This document shows positions 44,169 to 54,721 of a stretch of 64,000 bases of DNA, piece by piece (the stretch's first letter is position 1; each line of letters opens with the position of its first letter). This DNA is from Laccaria trichodermophora (taxonomy: Eukaryota > Basidiomycota > Agaricomycetes > Agaricales > Hydnangiaceae): the NCBI GenBank assembly GCA_018417955.1, contig JACTVC010000047.1, positions 62,001 through 126,000 of the forward strand. Direction: 5' to 3'. The notes under the pieces were generated by a model, which was not told the DNA's origin, did no database searches, and was given only the letters and a program-made list of their open reading frames with translations. A program made the translations under genes and the position numbers.

Positions 44169-45244
44169 CTGCGAAGGAGGAGTTAAGGCGGGTTTCATCA
44201 GCCATTCTTAATGTAGAAAAGAAAGTGGACGCACTTTCGCTTGTTGTCCGTGCCAGCTCCGACGTTTCTGGCGGCACAGGCGCCACTCCCAATGGTTCAC
44301 TCATTGAGCTAACCCTTGCATGATGCGACGAGCTTTCATCTAAAAGAAAACTTGAGTAATTTAATTCATCAAACTTCAGTTCAACATCCGTACTAATAAT
44401 GATCGTCACGCCTTGTGAGGTGTTAAATTGACCACCAGAAATTCCCGTAGATGTAGAACCAGTGAAAAGGGACACAGTCGATACTTCACTATTTAAGCGC
44501 TCAGTAAGATTACAAATGAAAAGCTCCGTGCGTACCGTACGCTGGGTGCCGGTGTCGATATCGAGGTAGCACTTATCGACGACTGACTGGCAGCTTCTGT
44601 CTTCAGCGACGGATCAGGCATGGCCATCGCAAGTCTGAGTTATCGCTCTCTATTCCAGATATCGGGGTACTGATGAGGAATAGTTGGTAAGCCTTGTGGC
44701 CCTCCCGATCCGGGCAGCAGAGCATAGCACTGCTAGCCGCACCACTGCCAGGAACGCCACAGCCAATTACTATTTCAAGAGATTGCAAGCTCCCAACCAC
44801 ATATGACGAAGGCTACAGGAAGTTTCGGTTAAATGTGAGGCGTGGACGACGTCCAAGTATTTCTGGCTGGCGAAAGAAAAGTCGAGATTGAAATCACTGG
44901 AGTCCATGGGTCGATGTTGGGTCGATGGAAGTATTGGCTTCTGCTGTACTTGGCTGGACCGAGGGCGAGGTTTGGCCATGAGCGAGGTTGCCACAGCTGA
45001 GGATGTGAAGTATGCATTGGTGTAAGTGGAGGTAAGTGGTACCTTGACAAGATGGAGTAATGAAATCAAAGTTGAGGATCTCAAATTCAACTTCGAGTTG
45101 AATGTACGAAATAAGCATTAATATTCGTCTGACTGTATAGAATGGAGGTCGCTAGCGTCTATGTTGCCAGCCACGTCGGAGGCTCGTCGTTTTCGTCTCT
45201 ACCAGCTCTTCCGGATCCCCTGGCCAGAATTTCAACCAAAAAAG
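44169..45244. other. Interval between GUT2 and the lineage-specific gene; unit 2 copy of the duplicated block
   Basis: Contains most of the sequence whose counterpart is scattered through 20,870-28,190. Minus-strand frames (for example 44,770-45,090 with FNLDFSFASQKYLDVVHAS) are partly shared with the unit 1 copy but do not make a convincing gene. A CTTAAATAG box lies near 44,490 on the minus strand. Confidence 0.45.
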
Positions 45245-47846
45245 TCAAACACCTCCACCACTCTTCTCAACAGGAATCTTCGTCCTCTTCTGTTTCTTTG
45301 GGGAAGGTGCGAATGCAACTTCCTTGAGGTTCCCGCAAATCTAAAAGAGAGACAAGCCAGTCAACTCCCAAAACGATCTGGAGGGAAAAAAAACAAAACC
45401 AACCTCAGCAAACTCATCGAAATCCAACTCCTCCCTGTTCTTCAACCCAGCCTCATAAAAGACGTATGCGTAGTCCTTGTCCGAAATCCCAGCATACCCC
45501 AGGACATCCTTCAAGACCACCTTAATGTCCGCCTTCTTCATCTTCTCCGCTTCCCTCACATGAGCCACAAACGCATGCCTCAGCGCCGCCAACTCTCCAG
45601 CCTCGAACTTTGAGCGACCATACATATACGGTTTGTTCTCCTTCACTGCCGCACCAGAGCCCATCAGACGTCCAGCAGCAGCCCAAAGCTTCTCCCACAA
45701 ACCTCTCGGCTCAAGGTCAGGTACGTGCGCCATGTACGCGGGTGAGAGGCCCATGCTTTGAAGGAACTGGACGGCATCCTTAATTTGCTTCTTGCGCTCT
45801 GCTTTGGACCAGTTGAGCTCGTCTGCCATGATGTCGACGACGCGAGGAAGGGCATCGAGGGCTGCGTGTGCATTGAGGAAGGATAGACGGGTACGGCGGG
45901 CGAGAACATCGATGGCAGAAAGGGCATATTCGTGACGGACTGCATATCGCACTTCTGCGTCGATGACTGGAGATGAAGGAAGCAACTTAGTGGGATAGTA
46001 AGTCCAGAAGTTGGTAAACACATACTTGGGTATTGGGGTGCAAGACGCTTTCCGTACAAAGGCCAGCTCTCGCCAGTGGGTTCTGCAAGAGAGCAGACAG
46101 TCCATGCACGATCACCATAATTATCGGAGAGATGCCTAGCAACTTCGCTCTCCAGACCATACTAGTCGATCATCAGCAAATAATCCCACAGAATCTGCAC
46201 AAAAGGACTCACAGTCTGAATCAGCCCAATGAACATATTCCTACTCCACCCATCGCTACCCACCAATCTCAAGTTCTCCGTCACACATCCACTCTTCACG
46301 CGCCCTTCAAGCCCGAAAACCTTGACAGCCTCATCCACCGTCTCCTGCGCCATAGCCCTATACGTAGTCCACTTTCCACCAGCGATCGTGAGGAGTCCAC
46401 TGTCACTAACATAAATCATATGATTCCTCACAAGACCCGCAGTGCTGGCTGCCCTGGGATCGCGCACAAGAGGCCGGAGCCCACTCCACGCGCTGAGGAC
46501 ATCTCCACGGCGGACTTTGATATCCGGGGACAAGTACGAACGGACTTCCTCCAAGACCCAGCGAATGTCTTCTTCTGATGCGACTGGGTCACGTTCTACA
46601 GAAGCTGGTGTGTCTGTGGTCCCAGCGATAGTATTGCCCTGCCAGGGTAGAAAGAAGATTACACGTCCGTCTGAGGTGGCGGGGTCCAACAAGCCCATCT
46701 TACGAGGAGAGTAGTAGTTGGGGAGGGTAATGTGAACTCCGGACGAGGGTTGCACAATGGGCTGGTGATTGGGGTCATCAAGAGAGAGGAGGGTATCAGA
46801 GAATGGGCCTGTTGCGTTGATGACACCCTGAGAGTACATATATTAGATTATATGAGTAGGGCCAGATAGATAAACAAACTTTGGCTTTGACATCCCACTC
46901 CTCACCGGTGAGAGCATCCTTGACCCGTGCACCAGTAAGTTTCCCAGACCCATCCTTATTTAGCTTCGTAACCTCGCAGTAGTTCGCGACGATAGCTCCC
47001 TGCTTGACAGCACTCATTATCAGGGCGATGTTCATCCGAGAATCGTTGTGTTGTCCTGCGCCATATCTTTAGTCACCAACTTGATAGAAACTACAGAGAA
47101 AGCACACCATCATAGTAAACCACAGCGCCAACGAGACCCTCACTCTTAAGCATAGGAAAAGTCTCCAACGCCTTTCCTTTGCTCATGAGGTACGACGTCT
47201 CCATATTCTCCTTCCCAGCTAAAACGTCGTACATCTTGCACCCTGCATAATAATACGGGATCTGCCAGTACTTGTAAATTGGCAACATGATCGGCAGCAT
47301 GTTGGATAGATAAGGTGCAGTCTGCAAGAAAATCTTGCGTTCGTGCAAAGCCTCGCGAACGAGTTTGTACTGATCGTAGTCCAGTTCAAAAACGGCTTTC
47401 TGGAGGTACCGCACACCACCATGGACAAGTTTTGTAGATTTAGATGACGTTCCTACAACCACAAATCAATGAGGCGTGAAAAAGGGAAGAAAAACAAACG
47501 CACCAGCACTGAAATCGTCTCTCTCCACCAAGGCAACCTTCAGCCCTCGACTAGCAGCATCAACGGCAACGCCAGCACCGGTAGCGCCTCCGCCAACAAC
47601 GAGCAAGTCAAACTCCTCACCAGGCTCGCCATGCGTCTTGATCGCGCCGGACGCCTTGAGCTGTTTGAGCATCTCAGCCCGCGAAGGTGGGGTCCATGGC
47701 GGTGGCGGCCTGCGCTGCTCCTTGGTAGACAAGGGATAGGCAGGTCCTGAGTTGAGGTACCAATAACATGCGCCGGCGCTAAGCACCGTGCCTCCTGTCG
47801 CGTACGCGAGTGTTCGCCTCGAAAAGATTCTACGGAGAATAGCCAT
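45245..47846 (-). CDS. GUT2: FAD-dependent glycerol-3-phosphate dehydrogenase, mitochondrial
   Basis: Seven exons (47,504-47,846; 47,108-47,452; 46,880-47,055; 46,213-46,827; 46,026-46,161; 45,404-45,966; 45,245-45,340), 2274 nt, 757 aa. N-terminus [20 protein letters not shown] with a hydrophobic segment fits an inner-membrane anchor and targeting signal; an in-frame ATG at 47,879 is an alternative start. FAD Rossmann motif [22 protein letters not shown] (residues about 80-100), then [49 protein letters not shown], the DAO C-terminal domain and an EF-hand-like end (ELDFDEFAE). The tail [12 protein letters not shown]...PVEKSGGGV lies in the last exon. Reaction: glycerol-3-phosphate to dihydroxyacetone phosphate with electrons to ubiquinone; glycerol use and redox shuttle. 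Duplication breakpoint in intron 5. Confidence 0.95.
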
Positions 47847-48515
47847 TATGTATGGGTGTCTATTTCGATGGCTGGGCATCGAAGATTAGCTTGACGCAAT
47901 CATTACGGTTGGCGCTTTTGGACATACGGTATGGAGGGGCTACAAAAATATATGAGCATCGTACGACAAGAACCTGGCATAAACCACGCACCGAGCAGTC
48001 TAGTATTATTTCCTCGATAAATCTTGAAGTCACCGAGGGCGCTCAGCCAACAATCCACGAGTTCTCCTCGATGACGCACATACCTCTGAAAACCAGCCCT
48101 GACAACGATCAGTCCGTGAAAACAGTCGAACGTGGGTTCCCTCACTTACCTCAAATATCTCTGTCAGGGAAGACACGGACTGCAGTCCAGAGTAAGAGGA
48201 AGATGGCGGTAAAGGAATGGAACGAAGACAAAAACACCCATGTCTTTCAATTTTGTAGATGGATCAACCACTATCATCTGGTTTCCGGGTCGGGCGGCCC
48301 GCTACATCCCACCTTCCCGCTCCAATCCGTTCCGCTAAACTCACGGGAACCTGCACTTGAAGTTGTAGAAAGAACGGGAATTTGTCCAAAATGTATTTGC
48401 TGCGGCATGGGGTACGATAATATTTTGTCGAATGCACATGCATAAACCATAAACACAAGATAAAGAAGATGTCCATATCATAGTAGGCATCGCTTCAAAC
48501 TCGGGATCCTCGCAC
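47847..48515. promoter_or_regulatory. GUT2 upstream region / 3' flank of the spindle-pole gene
   Basis: 669 bp. A 197-codon plus-strand frame (47,852-48,445) begins inside the GUT2 leader and shows no family features, so I do not call it. No defined regulatory site recognised. Confidence 0.4.
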
Positions 48516-51500
48516 TCAAGAAGGTCTCCTCGCTTTCCTACTCCAGACCGATGACGGCCCACCTGGAACCGAACGGGGCCTCGCATACCCAGGAACCACA
48601 CTCTCCGCCAAAGGTTTATCTTTAAAGCTCAACAAATCACTCAAAGACGCAATCTGGTCGCCCTAACAAAAAAGTCAATCAGTCCTAACAAAAGAGCGAT
48701 CCAAATTAATCACCTTCTGTTCCAAAATATCAACAACCTCTCTAAGATGCTGCGCCAGAATATTCCGCTTGCGGACGTTCGAAACAGCATCCATGTCTTT
48801 ATACTGATCCGCGAGCTCAACATAAATACTACAAAAAAACCCGCACATCAGTTGCCTTGCCCTCAAATGATAAAAGAAGACACACCTTTTATAATGCGTG
48901 AAATCATCCTCCAACTCCCTGATAACCCGCATGACCACAGTCTGCGGGGGTAATCCCTCCTTCTGGCCTGCCTGGCGCCAATACGCCGGGTTCTCAGAGA
49001 ACGTAACATTTCCTTCCCTTTGCTTGCCCTTAAACTCAGCAGGAACAGGGATGTCATCCGAACCCTCTGCGAAACCCTCATCTTCCTCTTCCTCCTCTTC
49101 TTCTGCCTGAGGACGCCGGTGCTGCCTATGCTTCACCCACGAAGGCGAAGAAGGTCGATCCCTATGCCTTCGACGATAACACACCGTACACGTCTTCGCA
49201 TTATGCTCCGGAGCAGAGAAGAAAAGCCTCTCCAATCGCTCGCCGCGAATCTGAGGGAAAGGTGTCTCCAATTCCTCCGGCTGAGGAGGGTGGCTTCGTC
49301 TAGTATGTCTCGCTGCTTGACCGGGAGTAGGAGCTGATGGCCTGGACGAGGACGAGGATGGTTTCTGGTGCTGCTGCTGCTGGTGGTGTCCTAAACGTTG
49401 TTGATGGCGATAGGAAGTCAAAGCGGGCGATACAGCCCTTTCCGTTCCCTCTTCCTCCTCCTCCTCTTCAACAACCGCCGCCCGCCTCTGCGACCTAGTT
49501 GGCGTAGGCGAAGGACTGCTGGTCCTAACAGGTGAAGGACTTCTTGACCTCCTGGACCTCGCCAAAGAAACCAAACTCGCATCAGACCTCCGTTCCTCCA
49601 CCTCGGCAGAAATCCTTTCCAGGTCCTCCATATCAAGCAACTGCTCATCCCGCTCTCCAGGGGCAGTAGTCATAGTCGACGCCCCAAGGTTCGCACTCGA
49701 CCCAATCGTCGCATGATCAGTGCGCATAGTTTTATCCGCCATGTTGATATTTGTGTGCGAAGAAGGATCGAAAGGCTCAGGCTCTTCATCTTCCTCCTCC
49801 TCCTGGGATCGATACTCCAAACCCTCCTCCTCCTCCTCCTCCTCCTCCTCCTCTTCATGGATCTCCTCTTCTTCTTCTTCCTCCTGCACCTCCTCCTCAT
49901 CCCTCGACATAGCAACATCCGCCAAACTCTCATGAACACCCGATACCTCCCTCGCCATCCTCCTCTCCTTCAACCCCTCCTCAACCACCCTCCTCAAAAC
50001 TTCCACCTCCCCCGCAACCCGCTCCACCTCCTCTTTCAGCTGCACAATCTCGCTCCCCTTCTCTCTGAGCGCCCTAGAATCCGATTCTCGCAGATTCCGG
50101 AGTTCCATGAGAAGCTCTTGGTGAGACGCAAGCTCCGAAGTCAACCTCGTCAAATGGGTGCGAAGGGAGTTGATTAGCGCTTCAAGAGCTATCAGAACAT
50201 CTTCAGCCTCACTCGCACAAAAAAAAAGAGCGAAAGACAAACCTTTCTTCTCCTCAACAGCCTCCTTATACCGAACACTCGCCTCTCCCACCTCACTCTG
50301 CTCAAAATCAACCTCCCTAGCTTTTCCCTTCCCTTTCGCCCCTTTCCTCCTCGAGAAGCTTATATCCCGTTGCTGTTGAACAATAACCTCCTCCCTCTCC
50401 ATCAACCTCGTCCGCTCCCGTGCAACTTCACGTTTACACTCCTCCAACTCCAACTCTAGCTCCCTAACGCGTCTCCTTGAGATCCCGTTCTCTTCGTTCA
50501 GATGATGGAGCTGGGTTTGGACTGTAGACAGGGTCTGCAATAACCGAGCTATATAACCAAAAAAATCTCGTCAATATCTTTCTTTTCGAAGAGGAAAAAA
50601 AAAAAAAGAGAGAAGAGTTACCTTCCGAATCCCTAGGACGATCATCAGCCCTATAAGCCACATACTCAATCCCAAATTTGGCCGGACTCTCAACAGCGCT
50701 CGTCAAACCCGTAACATCAGGTAACTGAACCTTTCCTCTCGGGGTATCTCTCATAGACGACCTCCTAGGTGTAGGCCGCCTCGCGCTCGCAGACGGCGCA
50801 AAGCTTACTTCCGCAGTCTGGTTTCCGATATTGCTGAATGGGTTCCTCTCGGGCTCTTCTCTAGACAGAGGAGCAGAGGGCCTTGGATTGGTACCACTGC
50901 TGCTTTGTCCTTGTTGCTGCTGGGATCTAGATACGGAGGAGGAAAGCCTCTCGCTCTTCGTCGATCTCCCGAGTTTAGACCCAGCCGTGGACGGTGTAGG
51001 AGGCTGCACCCTCACGTCGGGCTGCTGAGCCGCAGGAGAAGAGGCATACGAAGGGAACATATTCGACTTCCTACTCGGCCTAGGCGTGGGTGCATTCATC
51101 GACTCGTTCTGGGCCCTCCCACCCAGCGGGGACATCATAGGAATCGGAGAAGCCGTTCTGTTTGACTGGGCACTCCGTGGTCGTTTGGGCGAGAATGAGA
51201 CGTGTCGGAGGTGGTCTGATAGTTTTGGTCTAGCTTGAGCACCACTACCACCGCCATCAGAGTCAGAGGCTACCGAGGAGGCAGAGGATAAGGGAGAGCC
51301 AAGGCGCGAACGCAGGGACGGAGGAGCTGCGTAGCCTGATTTTAAGATTCTGTCCAGTTCAGCAGTGCTATCCACTACGAGCGGGTCGTACGTGACACTA
51401 CCCATTCCCTGTAGTAGTATGAACATCAGAAGTGGAGCAACACAATAGAAAAAAAACACTTACAGGGTACTTGGACCTCGAAGGCTCCATATCAAAAACG

Positions 51501-52024
51501 CTAAGTTTACTATCCACGCCCGCAATCATCTCATGGAGCGGTCTATCGGGGTCGTACTCTGCGCCGCTGATACTGATATCACGGCGAGCATGCCTGCCCC
51601 CACCTAACCCCGCACTGAGGGTTAACGCGCTGGCATGGTGAGCCGCCGTAGACACGCTCTCCCCGCCATAAGGATTAATGCCCTCCTCATCGTCTCCCGT
51701 ACGATAGGACCACGCCGCCACCTGACTGTGGGTGTCTTCATCCCCGTAGAGGTCTCCCGAGCGGTGGGCAGCGTACGATGGAAACTCCGGGAAGGGGTCT
51801 GGTGCAGAGTTATGTCGTCCATATTCCACACTGCTCGCATTTTGTCTTGTATAATTGTGATTGTGATGATCTTCGTCTCCGTCGTCGTCGCTAGCCGAGG
51901 ACAACCGCAAGGAAAGGTCTGTGTGCTGTAGATTGTGTTCGAGTTGAATACGATGCTGCTCTTGCTCGTCGCCACGGATGCTAATGTCAAGAACAGACCC
52001 TTTGGCTGTTCGTTTTTTCATCAT
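48516..52024 (-). CDS. Spindle pole body protein with Cep57-type C-terminal domain (Ppc89-like)
   Basis: Six exons (51,464-52,024; 50,622-51,408; 50,243-50,548; 48,886-50,188; 48,714-48,828; 48,516-48,662), 3219 nt, 1072 aa. The N-terminal 400 residues are Ser/Pro-rich and disordered. A coiled coil covers about residues 450-650 (LQTLSTVQTQLHHLNEENG, RVRELELELEECKREVARE, REKGSEIVQLKEEVERVAGEVEVLR). A long Glu run follows (plus-strand CTC repeat near 49,830). Then a CxxC-type patch (HNAKTCTVCYRRRH) and the C-terminal microtubule-binding-like domain: VIRELEDDFTHYKSIYVELADQYKDMDAVSNVRKRN and LAQHLREVVDILEQKGDQIASL. This order is that of fungal Ppc89/Cep57-domain proteins that anchor spindle-pole components. 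The assignment rests on the C-terminal domain. Confidence 0.8.
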
Positions 52025-52530
52025 TGTGCTGTTCTTCTCTGGTGTCGCGGAGGAAAGAGAAAAGAGAGTGGCAGACGATGGAAGGCACAGCGAGTAGAAG
52101 AGCGCTGTCCGAATTCGGACATTCAACTCGACCAAAATAACGCGTGTGTCACGTGAGCGTGTTTATTCCCTTGATGATTGATTCCCACCGAATCCCCATG
52201 CAGTTTACAAGGATCAAGATCCTTGGGCGTGCCTAGAGGTCTTGAGTCTCGAGATACGCAATACGCGTTGTGAGTACAACAAGATCCCCACGCGTTTACC
52301 TCTGATAACAGTGCCAATCTGCCCCAACTCCGATTTTTCAGAATTTGCAACGAACTTTAGGTGAGTGCTCCACAACCATCAACTTTCCGCAATTTTTAGC
52401 TAACGATCTGCCCGCAGAGCGTTGGTAGAACGCGTCGAAATATTAGAGGCACAACAATGAAAGTCACATGCTCAAGATTTGATAAAAATCGGCTCTTTCA
52501 AAAGTTTTGCTCTCCCTCTTCCCAACTCAA
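52025..52530. promoter_or_regulatory. Divergent promoter between the spindle-pole gene and the F-box-like gene
   Basis: 506 bp between divergent start codons. No gene and no recognised element. Confidence 0.4.
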
Positions 52531-53784
52531 ATGACCCCCTTGATCCTCCCACTAGAAATCTGCTCGTTAATCTGCACCTCTCCCCTGCTATCCCACTCTG
52601 ACCTCCTCGCCCTCTGCCATGTCTCCCGGTCCTTCCGCGCCGAGGCCGAACGCATCTTGTACACATCTATCACCCTCCCAACGCCCTCTCGACGCGCTCT
52701 CAATTCATGGTGCACCTCCCTTGTCCGCCGCCCTCATCTCGGCGCACGCATCCACTCCCTTTCTCTAACCATGCCCTCCCAAACAAGCCTGCAAGCAGAC
52801 GATCTCACCCGGCTCACCCACGCCCTCCACCTCTGCATCAACCTCCGCGACCTGACCATATTAGACGGCGAACCCCCCTTTCTCGGAAACGCCGTCCATG
52901 CATGGGTCCTCGAGGGCCACACATTCGCCCTCCAAAAATTCACAAACACCTATTTCACCACAACCATGCTCCGAGATTTCCTAGAGGGCCAAAAGAGTCT
53001 TACCACCCTCTCTCACCGTCCCTCATCCTCAACGCACCTCGTTCTCGGGACGAGGCTTCCACGCAGAGAGACCTTACCGAACCTCACCACCCTAAACACC
53101 AGCGCAGCCATCATAAGAGAACTAGCGCAGCTGGCCTCGGAGCCTTGGAAAAGCGTCAAACGACTGCAATATTTCTTAGAAAACCCAAAGGAAGAAGACG
53201 AGCTAGCGACGTTCGTAGCTTTAACCAGCTTTGGGCCCTTGGAAAGCCTAAGCATCGAGCGATGGCAGGAAAAGACCCAGGTGGGGATGGACGTGGCGAT
53301 CATCGCTGCGTGCGTAGCTGCCCAAATGCCTAGCCTCAAATATCTCAGGATCATGGATTATACATGCCTAGTACGTCTTTTCATCCCCTCCTCAAACTCA
53401 AAACTTCTTATTGACACAAGCCACCGCCAGCAAACTGGCTACCAAGTCTCCTTCCTCCCTTTCCCAATGCGTTTCACCCGCCTCCAAACGCTAGTCATAA
53501 AACCCGCCACTGTCGTGAACCCCCTCTTAGACTCTTCCTCCCCAACAAGCGCTTACCCCGATCTACTCCAACACGCTCGGCGATTAGAAGTGGCTGAACG
53601 GATTATGAATAACTTGCCGACGCTGGAGATACTGATTTTGATACTTCCGGAGAAGAACTATCGGTTCACGCGCGATGAGGGAGCAGTTTGGTTAGTGCAG
53701 AACTTGGTTGAGGTGGAGGTGGATGATGATGCGTGGATGAAAGTTAGGTTAACGGATGATTTGAAAAAGGATGGAGACAACTGA
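52531..53784 (+). CDS. F-box-like / leucine-rich-repeat protein
   Basis: Start at 52,531. One likely intron of 60 bp (53,371-53,430, GTACGT...CAG); it keeps the frame whether or not it is removed, giving 397 aa spliced or 417 unspliced. The N-terminus ILPLEICSLIC followed by SHSDLLALCHVSRSFRAEAERILYTSI is a typical agaricomycete F-box. Irregular leucine-rich segments follow (LCINLRDLTILDG, PNLTTLNTSAAI, FGPLESLSIERW, MPSLKYLRIMDY, LPTLEILILILPEKNY). Family role: substrate adaptor of an SCF ubiquitin ligase through Skp1. The target is unknown. Such genes are greatly expanded in mushrooms. Confidence 0.8.
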   Translation: MTPLILPLEICSLICTSPLLSHSDLLALCHVSRSFRAEAERILYTSITLPTPSRRALNSWCTSLVRRPHLGARIHSLSLTMPSQTSLQADDLTRLTHALHLCINLRDLTILDGEPPFLGNAVHAWVLEGHTFALQKFTNTYFTTTMLRDFLEGQKSLTTLSHRPSSSTHLVLGTRLPRRETLPNLTTLNTSAAIIRELAQLASEPWKSVKRLQYFLENPKEEDELATFVALTSFGPLESLSIERWQEKTQVGMDVAIIAACVAAQMPSLKYLRIMDYTCLVRLFIPSSNSKLLIDTSHRQQTGYQVSFLPFPMRFTRLQTLVIKPATVVNPLLDSSSPTSAYPDLLQHARRLEVAERIMNNLPTLEILILILPEKNYRFTRDEGAVWLVQNLVEVEVDDDAWMKVRLTDDLKKDGDN

Positions 53785-54721
53785 TATGTTGCCCTTTCCT
53801 TTAATTGATCTGTATTGCTAATTATTGTCAGTCTACAGTATCATAACCGTTCGCGTCTTCAATAGAAAGTGGTACGGACCATGCTCAGGTCCAAATAACT
53901 GGGTCATACTGCATAAACAGGCGATCACATCAGTCGCCAACAGACTCATCAGTTTTACAAAGTCTCCTGCGCGACAACCTTTGGACATATGATTGTCTTG
54001 CGTCTTTATACTAAACCCATATGACGAACGACGATAAGATGAGTGCAGATGGCCGTGTACACGGAAACAAAACGCTACCCTTCCCAAATATCAAGATCAG
54101 GTATGTTACAGCAGTTTTACAGCAACAATTCAACATGCGGCACGAATTTCCGAACGTTTTAGCCTTTAAGCTTTAGGGCTATGTAATAGCCCCAAGGCTT
54201 GTAACTCTCTGGGTCAGACGATCCGGGGAAATGAAGCAATCAGTACAGCCGGTGGCAGTGGCAGCAACAGTCCCTGTCCATCGTCGAAAGCGAAGGCGGA
54301 TTGACGATAACGAGGCGATGACAAAGTCAAAGACGATCGGATGGAAGTTGAGGGAGGCGGTTCAAGTGTCCACGTAACAAAAATGTAGTGGACAGATGTC
54401 GAGATTAGCTGGTCTGCAGATTAGCCAAACTCGATGTGTCCGCCAGGCATTTCGCGATGGCCTCAACTGACGTTGGGGCCCACATCACCATGGGCTCCAT
54501 TTGGCCCCCTCTAAGCTTCTCTAAGTAACGTCTTGTCATCAGTTTCTTCCTCTCTCACACTTTGAATGGCAAATGGCAGTGTAGTGCAGTGTAGTGCAGT
54601 GCAGTGCAGTGTAGTGCAGTGCAGTGTAGTTAGCTAACTTCTGCAACATTATAAAGACTGAGAGTCCACCGAGAGAGTCTACCTCATCCCCACCCCAACT
54701 CTACTTGTTATTTCAATAGCC
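53785..54721. other. Intergenic with a 5 bp microsatellite
   Basis: Mostly nothing recognised. At about 54,579-54,631 a repeat of GTGTA/GTGCA pentamers (CAGTGTAGTGCAGTG...). A TATAAAG box at about 54,650 precedes the ATG at 54,722. Confidence 0.6.

Noticed and set aside
47852..48445. 197-codon plus-strand frame upstream of GUT2
   Set aside because: Starts within the GUT2 leader, has no recognisable features or splice support, and lies in the expected promoter.
49713..50177. 154-codon Leu/Phe-rich plus-strand frame resembling membrane segments
   Set aside because: Antisense of the Glu-rich and coiled-coil part of the spindle-pole protein; the leucine runs are reversed GAG/GAA codons.
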